64,000 nt of DNA from an uncultured Roseobacter sp. (GCF_947492555.1 NZ_CANLNE010000001.1:1353892-1417891), one strand, 5' to 3'. Shown: positions 23,901-33,934, counted from the stretch's first letter. A program made the numbers and translations. The notes: a model not told the origin generated them from the sequence alone.

Positions 23901-24605
23901 ATGGCCGATTTTTCCAGCTTCAAGATCACCGATAGATGGCCGGCAAAGGACCCCAGCGTCCTGCAGCTCTATTCCTTTCCGACCCCAAACGGGGTGAAGG
24001 TGTCCATCGCGCTGGAGGAAATGGGCATCCCTTATGAGGCGCATACCGTGACGCTGTCGGATGCGGATGTGAAAAGCCCTGAGTTCCTGTCGCTGAACCC
24101 GAACAACAAGATTCCGGCGATTGTCGACCCCAATGGTCCGGGGCGCGCACCGCTGGCGCTTTTTGAAAGCGGTGCGATTCTGGTCTATCTGGCGGAAAAA
24201 TCGGGAAAACTCATCGGCGCGGATGCCGCAGAGAAGGCTCGGATCCTGCAATGGGTGATGTTCCAGATGGGCGGCCTGGGTCCGATGTTCGGACAGCTGG
24301 GATTCTTCTACAAGTTCGCGGGATCGCAATGGGAGGACAAGCGGCCGCAGCAACGCTACATCGATGAGGCCAAGCGGCTTTTGAGTGTGCTGGAAGGCGT
24401 GCTGGATGGGAACACCTGGATTGCCGGGGAGTATTCGATTGCCGACATCGCCATTGCGCCCTGGTTGCGTGCATTGGATTTCTACGGTGCGAAGGAGGCG
24501 GTCGATTTCGCCGGTCACAGGAATACGGCGGCCTATCTGGAGCGTTTCCTGGACCGCCCGGCGGTCGAGAAAGGGTTGCAAATTCCGCCGCGCGAGCCTG
24601 CATAA
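23901..24605 (+). CDS. Glutathione S-transferase (YfcG/YghU-like)
   Basis: 234 aa. The thioredoxin-like N-domain contains LYSFPTPNGVKVSIALEEMG, then PNNKIPAIVDPNGPG with the cis-Pro, and FESGAILVYLAEK binding the glutathione gamma-glutamyl part. The helical C-domain includes WIAGEYSIADIAIAPW, the N-capping box. The Thr-Pro-Asn motif is typical of Nu-class disulphide-bond reductases such as YfcG. ACAGGAGATGCCTA precedes the ATG at 23901. A dispersed repeat lies just downstream. Confidence 0.9.
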   Translation: MADFSSFKITDRWPAKDPSVLQLYSFPTPNGVKVSIALEEMGIPYEAHTVTLSDADVKSPEFLSLNPNNKIPAIVDPNGPGRAPLALFESGAILVYLAEKSGKLIGADAAEKARILQWVMFQMGGLGPMFGQLGFFYKFAGSQWEDKRPQQRYIDEAKRLLSVLEGVLDGNTWIAGEYSIADIAIAPWLRALDFYGAKEAVDFAGHRNTAAYLERFLDRPAVEKGLQIPPREPA

Positions 24606-24616
24606 GGCAAAAAGAA

Positions 24617-24644
24617 TGGCGGCCTGAAGCCCACCCTACCTGCT
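24617..24644. repeat. Dispersed GC-rich repeat, copy 2
   Basis: Contains GGCCTGAAGCCCACC followed by CTACCTGC, matching copy 1 at 14413-14439 except for one missing A and small changes. It lies 12 bp after the glutathione transferase stop. Confidence 0.6.
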
Positions 24645-24700
24645 GCAGGTTGTGTGGGTGTCAGGCCGCCTTTGGGTCCGGGGGCGGAGCGCTCCCGGCT

Positions 24701-25150
24701 TTACTTCGGCAAGCTGCCGGTGAGCACATAGCGCAGGATCTCAACAACCTGTGCAGGCTCCTGCGCCACGGCCAAAGCTGCCGCATCCACTTCCTTCAAG
24801 GCATGGGCATGATCAGGGCCGTGCAGGATGATCAGCGATTTGCCCAAGGCCGCAGCATAGCCTGCATCGAATGCCGCATTCCACTGTTTGTACTGATCGC
24901 CAAAGCGCACAACCACCACATCCGCCTCCGCAAGGCCCTTGCGTGTACGGATTGCGTTGACCATCGCGCCTTTGTGGTCGTGCCAGTATTTCTTGTCCTC
25001 GGCGCCGAGGATCGCCACACCGCAGTCATCGCTGGCGGCGTGATCGGTCACGGGGCTGTCAAAGCTCACATCCAACGAAGCGGCGCCCGTCATGATCTGC
25101 TCCCGCCAGTCCGTGTGAATTTCACCGGACAGATACACTTTTAATGTCAT
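24701..25150 (-). CDS. ytoQ: YtoQ family protein
   Basis: 149 aa. MTLKVYLSGEIHTDWREQI, SPVTDHAASDDCG, the ILGAEDKKYWHDHKGAMVN block and RTRKGLAEADVVVVRFGDQY agree with the YtoQ family, which has a nucleoside 2-deoxyribosyltransferase-like fold. Its reaction is unknown. It stands alone between two longer genes, downstream of pheT's end and convergent with the glutathione transferase. CAGGGAGACTACG precedes the ATG. Confidence 0.85.
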   Translation of the reverse strand: MTLKVYLSGEIHTDWREQIMTGAASLDVSFDSPVTDHAASDDCGVAILGAEDKKYWHDHKGAMVNAIRTRKGLAEADVVVVRFGDQYKQWNAAFDAGYAAALGKSLIILHGPDHAHALKEVDAAALAVAQEPAQVVEILRYVLTGSLPK

Positions 25151-25213
25151 CGTAGTCTCCCTGCTGCAGATCGTGATTTTGTTAAGTAGGACAGCTTGCC
25201 CTGATGTCCCGTG

Positions 25214-27613
25214 TTATCCGCGCAGCACACCGCCTGTGGCCTTGGTCACCTTGTCGACAACCTTGGCGCTGACGGCTTCGATGTCAGCATCCTTCAATGT
25301 CTGGGAGACAGGCTGCAACCGCACGGTCAGCGCCAGGGACTTCTTGCCCTCGCCCAGGCTGCCACCGATGAATTCATCAAAGATGCGCACGTCTTCGATC
25401 AACGCCTTGTCTGCCCCCATCGCAGCATTCACCAGCGTCAGGGCCTCGACCTTTGCGTCCACGACAAAGGCAAAGTCACGCTCGACCGCCTGCAGATCGC
25501 TGATGTCCAACGCGGGTCGGGTGGCACCCGCCTTGCGCGGCATCGGAATCTCTTCTGGCCAGAGGGTGAAGGCCATTGCCGGCCCCTTCACATCCATCGC
25601 GTCAAGCACGCGGGGGTGCACTTCGCCAAAAACGCCCAGCACCTTCTTGGGCCCCAGACAGATCATGCCATGGCGACCGGGGTGCCACCATTCCCGCGCA
25701 CCGCGCAGGATCTGAACACGGGCCGGGGCGCCCATGGCCGCCAACACCACCTCGGCGTCCGCTTTGACGTCGAAGACATCGACGGCACGCGTGGCACCAT
25801 GCACATCCTTGGGACCCGTACGCCCCACCAGCAGGCCGGTGATCAGCATATGCTGTTCTCCCGGCTCACCGCCATGGAACGCCGGACCCACTTCGAAAAG
25901 GGCAAGGTCTGCAAACCCGCGCGCCTGATTGCGCGACGCGGCCTGCAACAGGCCGGGCAGCAACGCTGGCCGCATGTGGCTCATGTCACTGCTGATCGGG
26001 TTTTCCAGCAGGGTCGTGTCTTCGCCGCCACCGAAAAGCGCCGCAGACGCCTGATCGATAAAGGTATAGCTGACGCATTCGTTGTAGCCGAGCGCAGCGC
26101 AGGTGCGCCGCCCGATGGCCTCACGGCGCTGCGCAGGAGACAGGACCGGTTTCGGCACGCCGTCGACCAGCCGTGGCAGGGGCGTGCCTTGCAGCTTGGT
26201 CAGCGAGGCAATGCGCGCCACCTCTTCGACCAGATCAGCTTCGCCCTGCACATCCGGGCGCCAGCTGGGCACGTGGGCCATGTTGCCTTCGAGGATGAAG
26301 CCCAGAGAGGTGAGGGTCTGGCGCTGTTCGCTTTCCGGGATATCCATGCCGACAAGCGACCGCACCCGCGCCGCATCCAGCTTATAGGCACGATCGGTGT
26401 TGGGAATTTTGCCCGCAACGATCACCTCGGAGGCCTCACCACCCGCGTGATCGAGGATCATCCGCGTTGCGTGCTCGATGCCGTAGGGGGTCCAGGCCGG
26501 ATCAATGCCACGTTCAAAGCGGTAGCGCGCATCCGAATTGATCTTGAGCGCGCGTCCGGTGTAGGCGGTGCGGACCGGATCGAAATAGGCCGCCTCAAGG
26601 AAGACATTCGTTGTCTCTTCGGTGCAGCCGGAGGCCATGCCCCCCATGACGCCACCAATGCTTTCAACACCGTCAGCGTCGGAAATCAGCGTCATCCCCT
26701 CCTCGAAGGTGTATTCCTTCTCGTCGAGGCCAACCAGAGTTTCGCCGCCCTTTGCGCGGTGCACGCGCAGGGCGTTGCCCGCGATCTTATCCGCGTCAAA
26801 GACGTGCAGCGGGCGGTTGCGGTCGTAGGTGAAGAAATTCGTCACATCCACGAGGAAGGAGATCGGCCGCAACCCGATCGCGCGCAGATGATCCTGCAGC
26901 CACTTGGGCGACGGGCCGTTCTTCACCCCCCGGATCACACGTCCGTAGAAAACCGGGCATTGTTCCAGCGTGTCGCCATCAATCGTGACAGACACAGGGC
27001 AGTCGAAGGTGCCCTCTACCGCATCGACATCGCGTTTCTTGAGCTTGCCAAGGCCTCGGGCGGCCAGATCACGGGCAATGCCCCGCACGCCCAGCGCATC
27101 AGGCCGGTTTGGCGTGATTGCGATTTCGATCACCGGATCGACTTTCGCGGGGTCATGCTCCGCCAGCCAATCCACAAAGGACTGCCCGACCTCGCCCGTA
27201 TCCAATTCGATGATGCCATCGTGTTCATCGCTGAGTTCCATCTCGCGCTCTGACGCCATCATGCCAAAGCTTTCGATCCCGCGGATTTTGCCGACGCCAA
27301 TGGTGGTGTCGATCCCCGGCACATAGACGCCCGGTTTGGCAACAACAACGGTGATGCCCTCGCGCGCATTGGGCGCGCCGCAGATGATCTGTTTGACGCC
27401 TTCGTCCGTCTCCACCTGGCAGACGCGCAGCCGGTCGGCATCGGGATGTTTTTCGGCAGATTTCACATAACCGATGGTAAAATCACGCAGCCGCGCACCC
27501 CGATCCTCGACGCCTTCAACCTCCAGCCCGAGGTCGGTCAGCGCATAGAGGATCTCATCCAGCGTTGCGGTCGTGTCCAAATGGTCTTTCAACCAGGAGA
27601 GCGTGAATTTCAT
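25214..27613 (-). CDS. pheT: Phenylalanine-tRNA ligase beta subunit
   Basis: 799 aa, the normal length. MKFTLSWLKDHLDTTATLDE starts the family; an N-terminal tRNA-binding OB domain is near 40-150 (VCQVETDEGVKQIICGAPN), followed by B3/B4 editing, the B5 domain, and a C-terminal anticodon-binding FDX-ACB domain (IRIFDEF-like end region). It pairs with PheS as a heterotetramer. Unlike the usual pheST layout, two other genes separate it from pheS on the same strand. Confidence 0.97.
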   Translation of the reverse strand: MKFTLSWLKDHLDTTATLDEILYALTDLGLEVEGVEDRGARLRDFTIGYVKSAEKHPDADRLRVCQVETDEGVKQIICGAPNAREGITVVVAKPGVYVPGIDTTIGVGKIRGIESFGMMASEREMELSDEHDGIIELDTGEVGQSFVDWLAEHDPAKVDPVIEIAITPNRPDALGVRGIARDLAARGLGKLKKRDVDAVEGTFDCPVSVTIDGDTLEQCPVFYGRVIRGVKNGPSPKWLQDHLRAIGLRPISFLVDVTNFFTYDRNRPLHVFDADKIAGNALRVHRAKGGETLVGLDEKEYTFEEGMTLISDADGVESIGGVMGGMASGCTEETTNVFLEAAYFDPVRTAYTGRALKINSDARYRFERGIDPAWTPYGIEHATRMILDHAGGEASEVIVAGKIPNTDRAYKLDAARVRSLVGMDIPESEQRQTLTSLGFILEGNMAHVPSWRPDVQGEADLVEEVARIASLTKLQGTPLPRLVDGVPKPVLSPAQRREAIGRRTCAALGYNECVSYTFIDQASAALFGGGEDTTLLENPISSDMSHMRPALLPGLLQAASRNQARGFADLALFEVGPAFHGGEPGEQHMLITGLLVGRTGPKDVHGATRAVDVFDVKADAEVVLAAMGAPARVQILRGAREWWHPGRHGMICLGPKKVLGVFGEVHPRVLDAMDVKGPAMAFTLWPEEIPMPRKAGATRPALDISDLQAVERDFAFVVDAKVEALTLVNAAMGADKALIEDVRIFDEFIGGSLGEGKKSLALTVRLQPVSQTLKDADIEAVSAKVVDKVTKATGGVLRG

Positions 27614-27698
27614 GAGGGATCACCGGCATCAAATCGTTTCCGCGCCCTGATAGCCGAAAGCGATCAGGGGGGAAAGCCATTGCTGGGCCCTGCCCGCA

Positions 27699-28511
27699 TC
27701 AAGGATAGGAGTGCGGCAGGTCCAGCAATTCGTCGAGCTGACGCGCGATCCAGCCATGCGGGATGAAATGACCGCCGGGATGCACATCGAGGCTGACGCG
27801 CCCGGTCTCGCAACTGGTCCAGACGGTGCGCTCAAGCGTAAGGAAAGGCACCTGCTGCCACGGGCCTGTTGCTGTCCCCGCGCCGCAGCCAAATTTTTCA
27901 CGCCAGAGAGCGACCGCATAGTCCTGCTCCCCCCGCGGTCCGTAGGGGTATTCCAGCACCGGATCATTGAGCCCATAGACCTGACGCACCTCGCGCGGTG
28001 CGGTGTCACAGACCTCATCCTGGTCCAGCGTCCCGGAAATCGCCAAGAGCGCTGCGACATCCGCACCGTCCTCACAGACAAATCGCCAGGCCATGTTGCT
28101 GCCCCAAGAATAGCCCGAGACATAGACCTGATCGTCACTCACCGGAAAGCGCGATTTCACATCCTCAAGCACGGCCCGGGCAAAATCGACATCCGCCGAA
28201 CCCGCGCCCCAGAAGTCCCATGTCTTGCGCAGCCCGGTGGGGGCAACAAGCAAAACACCCCGCCTCCGCGTCGCGCCCGAAATCCGCTGATGCCTGACCG
28301 GCAAGGCACCGGTGCGTTGCCATCCATGAAAATGCATCACCACGGGCAAAGCCGAGGTGCCATCCCAGTCATCCGGCAGTTTGATGTGATAGGAGCGATC
28401 CCCGAGTTGGCAGGGCACTTCCTCGTGGCACTCTCCTTTCCACGGGCCCATCGCGGCGGCGGAATGAGAAAATAAAGCGAGCAGGAACAGCGGAATAAGA
28501 CGATACATCAT
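27699..28511 (-). CDS. Secreted alpha/beta hydrolase, PHB depolymerase/esterase family
   Basis: 270 aa. Signal peptide at 1-20 (RLIPLFLLALFSHSAAAMG). The chain contains an oxyanion HFHGWQ motif, the nucleophile elbow GYSWGSNMAW, and a C-terminal PGGHFIPHGW histidine, a layout typical of LpqC/PHB-depolymerase-like esterases. Several Cys residues suggest periplasmic disulphides. The substrate is unknown. It lies between pheS and pheT on the same strand, 85 bp before pheT; the small membrane-protein gene is immediately upstream. Confidence 0.83.
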   Translation of the reverse strand: MMYRLIPLFLLALFSHSAAAMGPWKGECHEEVPCQLGDRSYHIKLPDDWDGTSALPVVMHFHGWQRTGALPVRHQRISGATRRRGVLLVAPTGLRKTWDFWGAGSADVDFARAVLEDVKSRFPVSDDQVYVSGYSWGSNMAWRFVCEDGADVAALLAISGTLDQDEVCDTAPREVRQVYGLNDPVLEYPYGPRGEQDYAVALWREKFGCGAGTATGPWQQVPFLTLERTVWTSCETGRVSLDVHPGGHFIPHGWIARQLDELLDLPHSYP

Positions 28512-28567
28512 ATCCGCACTCTACGCACCGCTTGCGCGGTGTCACATCACTTCCGCGTAAGCGCCCG

Positions 28568-28819
28568 TCACAGGGAGTTGGGCACCTGCTCGTCGTCCTC
28601 GACATCGTGCCGGGATGTCGCAAGCCACCGGTCCACAAGCAGGATCGGCGCCAGGACAACCGTCCATCCGGCAACATTCAAAACCGTAAAGACGATCTTG
28701 AGATCGCGAGGCATATCAGACAGCCACATAAACACATGTGCCAGGATGATCAGGCACAGCATAACTGTCACAAGCAAGACGCGAAAACCCCGGTCGGGCG
28801 TGTGTTCTTCCTCTACCAT
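28568..28819 (-). CDS. Small two-helix membrane protein
   Basis: 83 aa. Two hydrophobic segments, about 13-31 (RVLLVTVMLCLIILAHVFM) and 41-63 (IVFTVLNVAGWTVVLAPILL), flanked by acidic ends. I do not recognise a family. It lies between pheS and the secreted esterase, on the same strand, with 38 bp to pheS; it is probably cotranscribed. Confidence 0.6.
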   Translation of the reverse strand: MVEEEHTPDRGFRVLLVTVMLCLIILAHVFMWLSDMPRDLKIVFTVLNVAGWTVVLAPILLVDRWLATSRHDVEDDEQVPNSL

Positions 28820-28857
28820 AGCGGGAATATAGCACGGTAAAACCGAGACGTCGACGC

Positions 28858-29931
28858 TTACCTGCTCAACCCGCCATGAAGGTTGGGTTGATCGAGGCTG
28901 GCAAACCCATAATGGCGCAACCAGCGCAGGTCGCTGTCGAAAAAGGCCCGCAGGTCCGGAACGCCGTATTTCAGCATGGCAATGCGGTCGATGCCCATGC
29001 CAAAGGCAAAGCCCTGCCAGGCATCGGGGTCAATGCCCCCCGCAGCGAGCACCTTGGGATGCACCATGCCGGAGCCGAGAATTTCCAGCCAGTCATCACC
29101 TTCGCCGATTTTCAGGGTGCCGCCTTCCCAGGAGCAGCGGATGTCAACCTCGGCGGAAGGTTCGGTGAAGGGGAAATGCGAGGCGCGGAACCGCAGATCG
29201 ACGCCGTCCACCTCGAAATAGGCCTTCACGAATTCCTCCAGCACCCATTTCAGGTGGGCCATGGAGATGTCCTTGTCGATGGCCAGCCCCTCCACCTGAT
29301 GGAACATCGGCGTGTGCGTCTGGTCGTAGTCTGCCCGGTACACACCTCCAGGGCAGATGATGCGCAGGGGGGCGCCCATCTTCTCCATCGACCGGATCTG
29401 GACCGGAGAAGTGTGGGTCCGCAGCACATGCGGCGGGCGATTGTCGCCTTCGGCACGGTGCATGTAGAAGGTGTCCATCTCTGCGCGGGCAGGGTGATGT
29501 CCGGGGATGTTCAGCGCGTCGAAATTATACCAGTCGGTGTCGATGCGCGGGCCTTCGGCGACCGAAAAGCCCATTTCGGCGAAGATCGCTGTGACTTCCT
29601 CGCTGACCTGGCTGATCGGGTGGATGGTGCCCTGACGCGTGCTGCGCGCAGGCAAGGTCACGTCCAGCCACTCCTCGCGCAGCCGCGCATCGAGCGCGGC
29701 GTCCGCGAGGGCCGCCTTCTTGGCGGCCAGCGCCGAGTTGATCTCATCCTTCAAGGCATTAAGCGCTGGACCAGCCGTTTGCCGTTCCTCAGGGGTCATC
29801 TTGCCAAGCTCGCGCATCTTCAGCGCGACCTCACCCTTTTTCCCCACGGCGGCGAGCCGGATGCTCTCCAGCGCGGATTCGTCGTCGGCTTCCGCAATCT
29901 GGCCCAGATATTTTTGCTTGAGATCGTCCAT
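28858..29931 (-). CDS. pheS: Phenylalanine-tRNA ligase alpha subunit
   Basis: 357 aa. [20 protein letters not shown] begins the coiled-coil arm; the class II core has motif 1 ([19 protein letters not shown]), motif 2 ([13 protein letters not shown] and [19 protein letters not shown]) and motif 3 ([17 protein letters not shown]). The ATG at 29931 is preferred; a GTG 18 bp upstream gives a longer form. It ligates phenylalanine to tRNA together with PheT. Confidence 0.97.
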   Translation of the reverse strand: MDDLKQKYLGQIAEADDESALESIRLAAVGKKGEVALKMRELGKMTPEERQTAGPALNALKDEINSALAAKKAALADAALDARLREEWLDVTLPARSTRQGTIHPISQVSEEVTAIFAEMGFSVAEGPRIDTDWYNFDALNIPGHHPARAEMDTFYMHRAEGDNRPPHVLRTHTSPVQIRSMEKMGAPLRIICPGGVYRADYDQTHTPMFHQVEGLAIDKDISMAHLKWVLEEFVKAYFEVDGVDLRFRASHFPFTEPSAEVDIRCSWEGGTLKIGEGDDWLEILGSGMVHPKVLAAGGIDPDAWQGFAFGMGIDRIAMLKYGVPDLRAFFDSDLRWLRHYGFASLDQPNLHGGLSR

Positions 29932-30036
29932 CTCTGCCTCGCTATTCACAGGTGCGCCGGTGCTAGCAGAATGATCACCGATTGCAAGACAAGCGAAAGG
30001 TGCAATGTCACCGGGCCGCCTGCTGAACCCTGAAAT

Positions 30037-30765
30037 TTACCGCAAGACCGAGCGCAGGAAAGCCTGTGTTCGTGCAACCTCGGGGGCGGTGAACATCTGC
30101 TCTGGCGGGCCTTCCTCCACGATCACACCGCCATCCATGAAACACACCCTGTCCGCCAGTTCGCGGGCAAAACCCATCTCGTGGGTTGCCAGGATCATCG
30201 TCATGCCTTCGCTGCGCAGCTGGCGCAGGACGTTCAGCACCTCGCCCACCAGTTCCGGATCGAGCGCCGCGGTGATCTCGTCAAAAAGCATGATTTCGGG
30301 TTGCATCGCCAGGGCGCGGATCACGGCTACGCGTTGCTGCTGACCGCCAGACAGTTGATCAGGATATTTGCGCATGTGCTGCGCCAGTCCGAACCGCTCA
30401 AACAGCGCCTCGGCGCGCGCCTTATTGTCCTCCCCCAGCACGCGGCGCGGGGCGAGCAGCACGTTGTCTAGCGCCGACATATGCGGAAACAAATTGTAGG
30501 ATTGAAAAACGATGCCGATGCGCCGCCGCACCGGTCCCAGATCAAGGCCGGGCTCCGAGATATCCAGCCCGTCTAGCCAGACAGTGCCATCATCAATCGG
30601 CTCAAGCTGATTGATGCAGCGTAAAAGCGTGGATTTGCCCGAACCCGACGCACCGATGAGACAGATCATTTCGCCCGCCGCCACGTCCAGATCGATGCCG
30701 CGCAGCACCTGATTGTCACCAAAGGACTTTTGCACGCCGCGCAGGGACAGCTTAGCTTCGGGCAT
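30037..30765 (-). CDS. Polar amino-acid ABC transporter, ATP-binding protein
   Basis: 242 aa. Walker [11 protein letters not shown]-loop [11 protein letters not shown], signature [15 protein letters not shown], Walker [16 protein letters not shown], and H-loop ATHEMGFA. This sequence belongs to the GlnQ/HisP group. It overlaps the permease gene by 14 bp; together with the binding protein it forms a complete importer on the inner membrane. Confidence 0.92.
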   Translation of the reverse strand: MPEAKLSLRGVQKSFGDNQVLRGIDLDVAAGEMICLIGASGSGKSTLLRCINQLEPIDDGTVWLDGLDISEPGLDLGPVRRRIGIVFQSYNLFPHMSALDNVLLAPRRVLGEDNKARAEALFERFGLAQHMRKYPDQLSGGQQQRVAVIRALAMQPEIMLFDEITAALDPELVGEVLNVLRQLRSEGMTMILATHEMGFARELADRVCFMDGGVIVEEGPPEQMFTAPEVARTQAFLRSVLR

Positions 30766-31561
30766 CGCGGTCCCTGTTCAGCAGATGGTCAGCGTAGCGC
30801 GTGGCCGGAACGGTCACGGCGAGGAAAATGACGGCGGCGACCACATAGGGCGTGAAATTGGCCAGCAGGCTTTTATAAATACCCGCCTGCCGCAGAATTT
30901 CGACCGGCCCGATAAAAGACAGCAGGGCGACATCCTTTTGCAGCGCCACCAGCATGTTCATGTTTGCCGGCACCACGCGGCGAATGGCCTGCGGCAGGAT
31001 CACATAGCGCATTGTGTCGCGTTCGCCGAGACCGAGGCAGATTGCGGCATTGCGCTGGCTGGCGTGGATGCTCTCGATGCCCGACCTCAGCACTTCGGCG
31101 ATATAGGCGGAATAGGTCAGCACCAACGCCACGGTCCCCCAGATGTAGGGTGAATTCCATGGGCGCGGCAGGCCAAGGCCCGGCACGCCGAAACCGATGA
31201 GGTAGATGGTCAGCACCACCGGCACGCCGCGAAAGATGTCGACGTAGACTGCCCCGAAAATGCGCAGGGGGAAAAGCGCCGGGGCCCGCGCGCCGCGCGC
31301 CAGCGCAATCGCCAGACCCAATCCGAGAATGAGCGGCACCGACCAGGCAAAGATCATCACGTCGATCAGGAAGGCCCGCAGCAGCGTCGGAAAGGTCTGT
31401 ACAAAGACGCCGCCGTCGAAAAAGCTGGCCTTGACCGCAGGCCAGCCGGGCGCAAGCGGCACCAGCAAGATGATCGCGGCCAGCACGGCAAACGTACTGA
31501 CGCCCGCCACGGCCAGCGACCGCCGCCGCTGCGCCGCCTCATATGTTTGCCTACGGTTCAC
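30752..31561 (-). CDS. Amino-acid ABC transporter permease
   Basis: 269 aa with about five membrane helices ([20 protein letters not shown] first). The EAA-like loop is [24 protein letters not shown], followed by [18 protein letters not shown], characteristic of HisM/GlnP permeases. It is 10 bp downstream of the binding-protein gene. A single permease is present, so the channel is probably a homodimer. Confidence 0.9.
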   Translation of the reverse strand: MNRRQTYEAAQRRRSLAVAGVSTFAVLAAIILLVPLAPGWPAVKASFFDGGVFVQTFPTLLRAFLIDVMIFAWSVPLILGLGLAIALARGARAPALFPLRIFGAVYVDIFRGVPVVLTIYLIGFGVPGLGLPRPWNSPYIWGTVALVLTYSAYIAEVLRSGIESIHASQRNAAICLGLGERDTMRYVILPQAIRRVVPANMNMLVALQKDVALLSFIGPVEILRQAGIYKSLLANFTPYVVAAVIFLAVTVPATRYADHLLNRDRDARS

Positions 31562-31571
31562 TGACGGGGCC

Positions 31572-32381
31572 TTACTGGATCAGGGGCACGCCCGTCGCCT
31601 GCAGCAACCATTCCGCCTCGATGGCGGCCAGCGATCCGTCCGCCTTCATCGCCGAGAGGGCGGCATCCACACATTCCTTGAGGGGATTGCCTTCGGTCAT
31701 CAGAATGCCGAAGTGATCGGGATTGGCGCTTTCATCCGGGGCGAACTGGCCCAGCACCTTGCCGCCCTCCAGAACGACCGCCGAGAGATAAAGCGCGGTT
31801 GGCAGATCAAAGAGGGCGGCATCCACCTGCCCCGCCTTCATGGCTTCGACCACATTTGCGTTGTCATCATAAACCAGGGGACTTGCAGAGGGGGAGATCT
31901 CCTCCATCACCACGGGCAACGCCGTGGTCGAGGCGACAACACCCCATTTGAGCGCTTTCATCGCCTCCATGCTGACGCCGATCCCGTCGCCACCACGCAC
32001 AAGAACGGCCATGGGCGCCGTGTAGTAGGGCTCTGAGAAATCAACGACCTTGTCACGTTCCGCCGTGATCGAGAACTGTTGCATGTTCAGATCGAAATCC
32101 TTGGCACCGGGCTGGATCGCCTGATCAAAGGAGGTGCGGGTCCAGACCACATCGGCGGCGTCGAACCCCATTTCGGTTGCCAGCGCGTAGGCCACGGCGG
32201 CTTCAAACCCCTCTCCGCTCTCAGGCGCATCATCGATGACCCAAGGGTAATACGCCGGGTTGCCGGTGGCGATTGTCAGTTTGCCCTCGGCCAGCGTTTT
32301 GCCGTCTGCGCAGCTTTGCGCCACGGCGGTCCCGGCCAGCAGAAGGGTCCCTAAGGCGGCAGATGTCATAAGTCTCAGCAT
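31572..32381 (-). CDS. Amino-acid ABC transporter substrate-binding protein
   Basis: 269 aa. Signal peptide MLRLMTSAALGTLLLAGTAVAQ, then a family-3 solute-binding fold: TIATGNPAYYPWVIDD, GFEAAVAYALATEMGF, DFDLNMQQFSITAERDKVVD and YDDNANVVEAMKAGQVDA. The family binds polar amino acids or related compounds; the exact ligand cannot be read from sequence. The ATG at 32381 follows GGGGAG; a longer frame lacks a signal peptide at its start. First gene of the importer operon. Confidence 0.9.
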   Translation of the reverse strand: MLRLMTSAALGTLLLAGTAVAQSCADGKTLAEGKLTIATGNPAYYPWVIDDAPESGEGFEAAVAYALATEMGFDAADVVWTRTSFDQAIQPGAKDFDLNMQQFSITAERDKVVDFSEPYYTAPMAVLVRGGDGIGVSMEAMKALKWGVVASTTALPVVMEEISPSASPLVYDDNANVVEAMKAGQVDAALFDLPTALYLSAVVLEGGKVLGQFAPDESANPDHFGILMTEGNPLKECVDAALSAMKADGSLAAIEAEWLLQATGVPLIQ

Positions 32382-32503
32382 GGATCGGTTCTCCCCGTTT
32401 TTTGATTGCGCACTTTTCAAAGGTTATCCCCTCGCGCGTGCCGCTGCGCAAGCCTGTTGGGTGTAGGGGCACACATCGGCGGGACCCCTGCCCGAATTTG
32501 TCG

Positions 32504-33403
32504 CTACTGTGCCTTCCAGCGCCGGTGCACCCAAAGCCACTGTGCCATGTTGGCGCGCACCTGCGCTTCGAGACTGTCATTCAATGCCTGTGTCATCTCC
32601 TCAGGCGTTGTGTGCGGGATCGGCGTTTCCAAAACCACCTTGAAGCTCAAGCCATCGGGTTGCCGGATGCCGTAGCAGGGCACCAGCAGGGCGTCGTAGC
32701 GCAGCGCCAGTTCCGCCGCCGACAACGCCGTGTAGGCCGTCTTCCCAAAAAACTTCAGAGGCGCACCTGCCGTCATATGCTGATCGATCAGCAGCGCAAT
32801 CGCATTGCCAGCCTTGAGGAATTTGACCATCTCCCCCATGCCGCGGCGTCCGCGCAAAAACAGCGGTGTGCCCACCTGGCTGATGCGCGAGACGTAGAAA
32901 TCATTGAAACCCTTGTAGTTCATGCTGCGATACAGCCCGCCAACCTGGTGACCGCGCTGGATCAGCTTGGACCGCACGATGTCGTAATTGCCGATATGAC
33001 CCGACACCAGAATGATCGGACGCCCCGTGTCGCGGGCCTCATCCACCGCCGCGATACCCTCTCCGGTGATCGGTGTGTTTCGGGCAGTCTCGACCAGTTT
33101 TCTGGGCGAAAACAATTCACACAGGGTGCGCCCGATCTGGTCGGGCACGTCACGGGTCATTTGCTCGACGTCGTCTTCCGGCATGTCCGGAAAGATGAAG
33201 TGCATGTTGTCGCGTATCCGCCCACGGTACCCGATGAGCGGGGCGACCAAGCGCGAGATCACCCACCCGCCCACCGGAATGCGGGTTTGATACGGCAACA
33301 GGGTGAGCGACCGGATGACACCGATGATCAATGCGCTGACGATCCGATCTTTCAGACCGACATCCTCGTCATTTTTGGAAAGGGGTTTACCTGTTGCCGC
33401 CAT
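32504..33403 (-). CDS. Lauroyl/lysophospholipid acyltransferase, LpxL/HtrB family
   Basis: 299 aa. An N-terminal membrane helix (VSALIIGVIRSLTLLPYQT) leads to the HX4D acyltransferase motif HIGNYD and the C-terminal QWLWVHRRWK signature of lipid A acyltransferases. It probably adds a secondary acyl chain to lipid A at the inner membrane. Start chosen at 33403; a 13-codon longer start at 33442 is possible, and neither has a strong ribosome-binding site. It follows rplT, separated by a terminator. Confidence 0.87.
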   Translation of the reverse strand: MAATGKPLSKNDEDVGLKDRIVSALIIGVIRSLTLLPYQTRIPVGGWVISRLVAPLIGYRGRIRDNMHFIFPDMPEDDVEQMTRDVPDQIGRTLCELFSPRKLVETARNTPITGEGIAAVDEARDTGRPIILVSGHIGNYDIVRSKLIQRGHQVGGLYRSMNYKGFNDFYVSRISQVGTPLFLRGRRGMGEMVKFLKAGNAIALLIDQHMTAGAPLKFFGKTAYTALSAAELALRYDALLVPCYGIRQPDGLSFKVVLETPIPHTTPEEMTQALNDSLEAQVRANMAQWLWVHRRWKAQ

Positions 33404-33517
33404 TGCGCTTTCGCGATTGTTCAGATGTCGAGCTTGTACCATTTAATGGCGTCGGCTCAAGAGCCGTTGGCACCGCGGGCCCTGGAAAGCCGCAGCCACA
33501 CACCGATCCCAGACAAA

Positions 33518-33548
33518 AAAAGCCGCCCCAGCGCGGAGCGGCTTTTTG
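33518..33548. terminator. Bidirectional terminator after rplT
   Basis: Stem AAAAAGCCGC (33518-33527) / GCGGCTTTTT (33539-33548). The T-run on either strand makes it symmetric; it lies 21 bp after the rplT stop. Confidence 0.88.
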
Positions 33549-33568
33549 GAAATTCAGTATTGTGCGGC

Positions 33569-33934
33569 TCAGGCGGCGAGAGCGTCCTGCGCCTGTTTCA
33601 CGATCGCACCGAACGCGTCGGGCTCGTGCACAGCGAGATCGGCCAGAACCTTGCGGTCCACCTCGATACCGGCCAGCGAAAGGCCGTTGATGAAGCGGCT
33701 GTACGTCAGCGCCTCGTCGTGGCTGCGCACCGCCGCATTGATCCGCTGGATCCACAGTGCGCGGAAATTGCGCTTGCGGTTCTTGCGGTCACGCGTAGCG
33801 TATTGGTTGGCCTTGTCGACGGCCTGGCGCGCGACCTTGAAGGTGCTCTTGCGGCGACCGTAATAACCTTTGGCGGCCTTGATGACCTTCTTGTGACGGG
33901 CGTGGGTGACTGTACCACCTTTAACTCGGGACAT
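33569..33934 (-). CDS. rplT: 50S ribosomal protein L20
   Basis: 121 aa, strongly basic. [20 protein letters not shown] then [20 protein letters not shown] and [24 protein letters not shown] blocks are the standard L20 sequence. L20 binds 23S rRNA early in large-subunit assembly. It is 11 bp after rpmI, and a terminator follows. infC, often upstream, is not within the window. Confidence 0.97.
   Translation of the reverse strand: MSRVKGGTVTHARHKKVIKAAKGYYGRRKSTFKVARQAVDKANQYATRDRKNRKRNFRALWIQRINAAVRSHDEALTYSRFINGLSLAGIEVDRKVLADLAVHEPDAFGAIVKQAQDALAA

Noticed and set aside
25211..27253. 680-residue open frame on the plus strand
   Set aside because: It lies exactly antisense to pheT; long antisense frames are expected in GC-rich coding DNA and no motif is visible.
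32382..32503. Riboswitch before the amino-acid binding-protein gene
   Set aside because: Only a weak AGGGG/CCCCT pairing was seen; no known riboswitch core was recognised.
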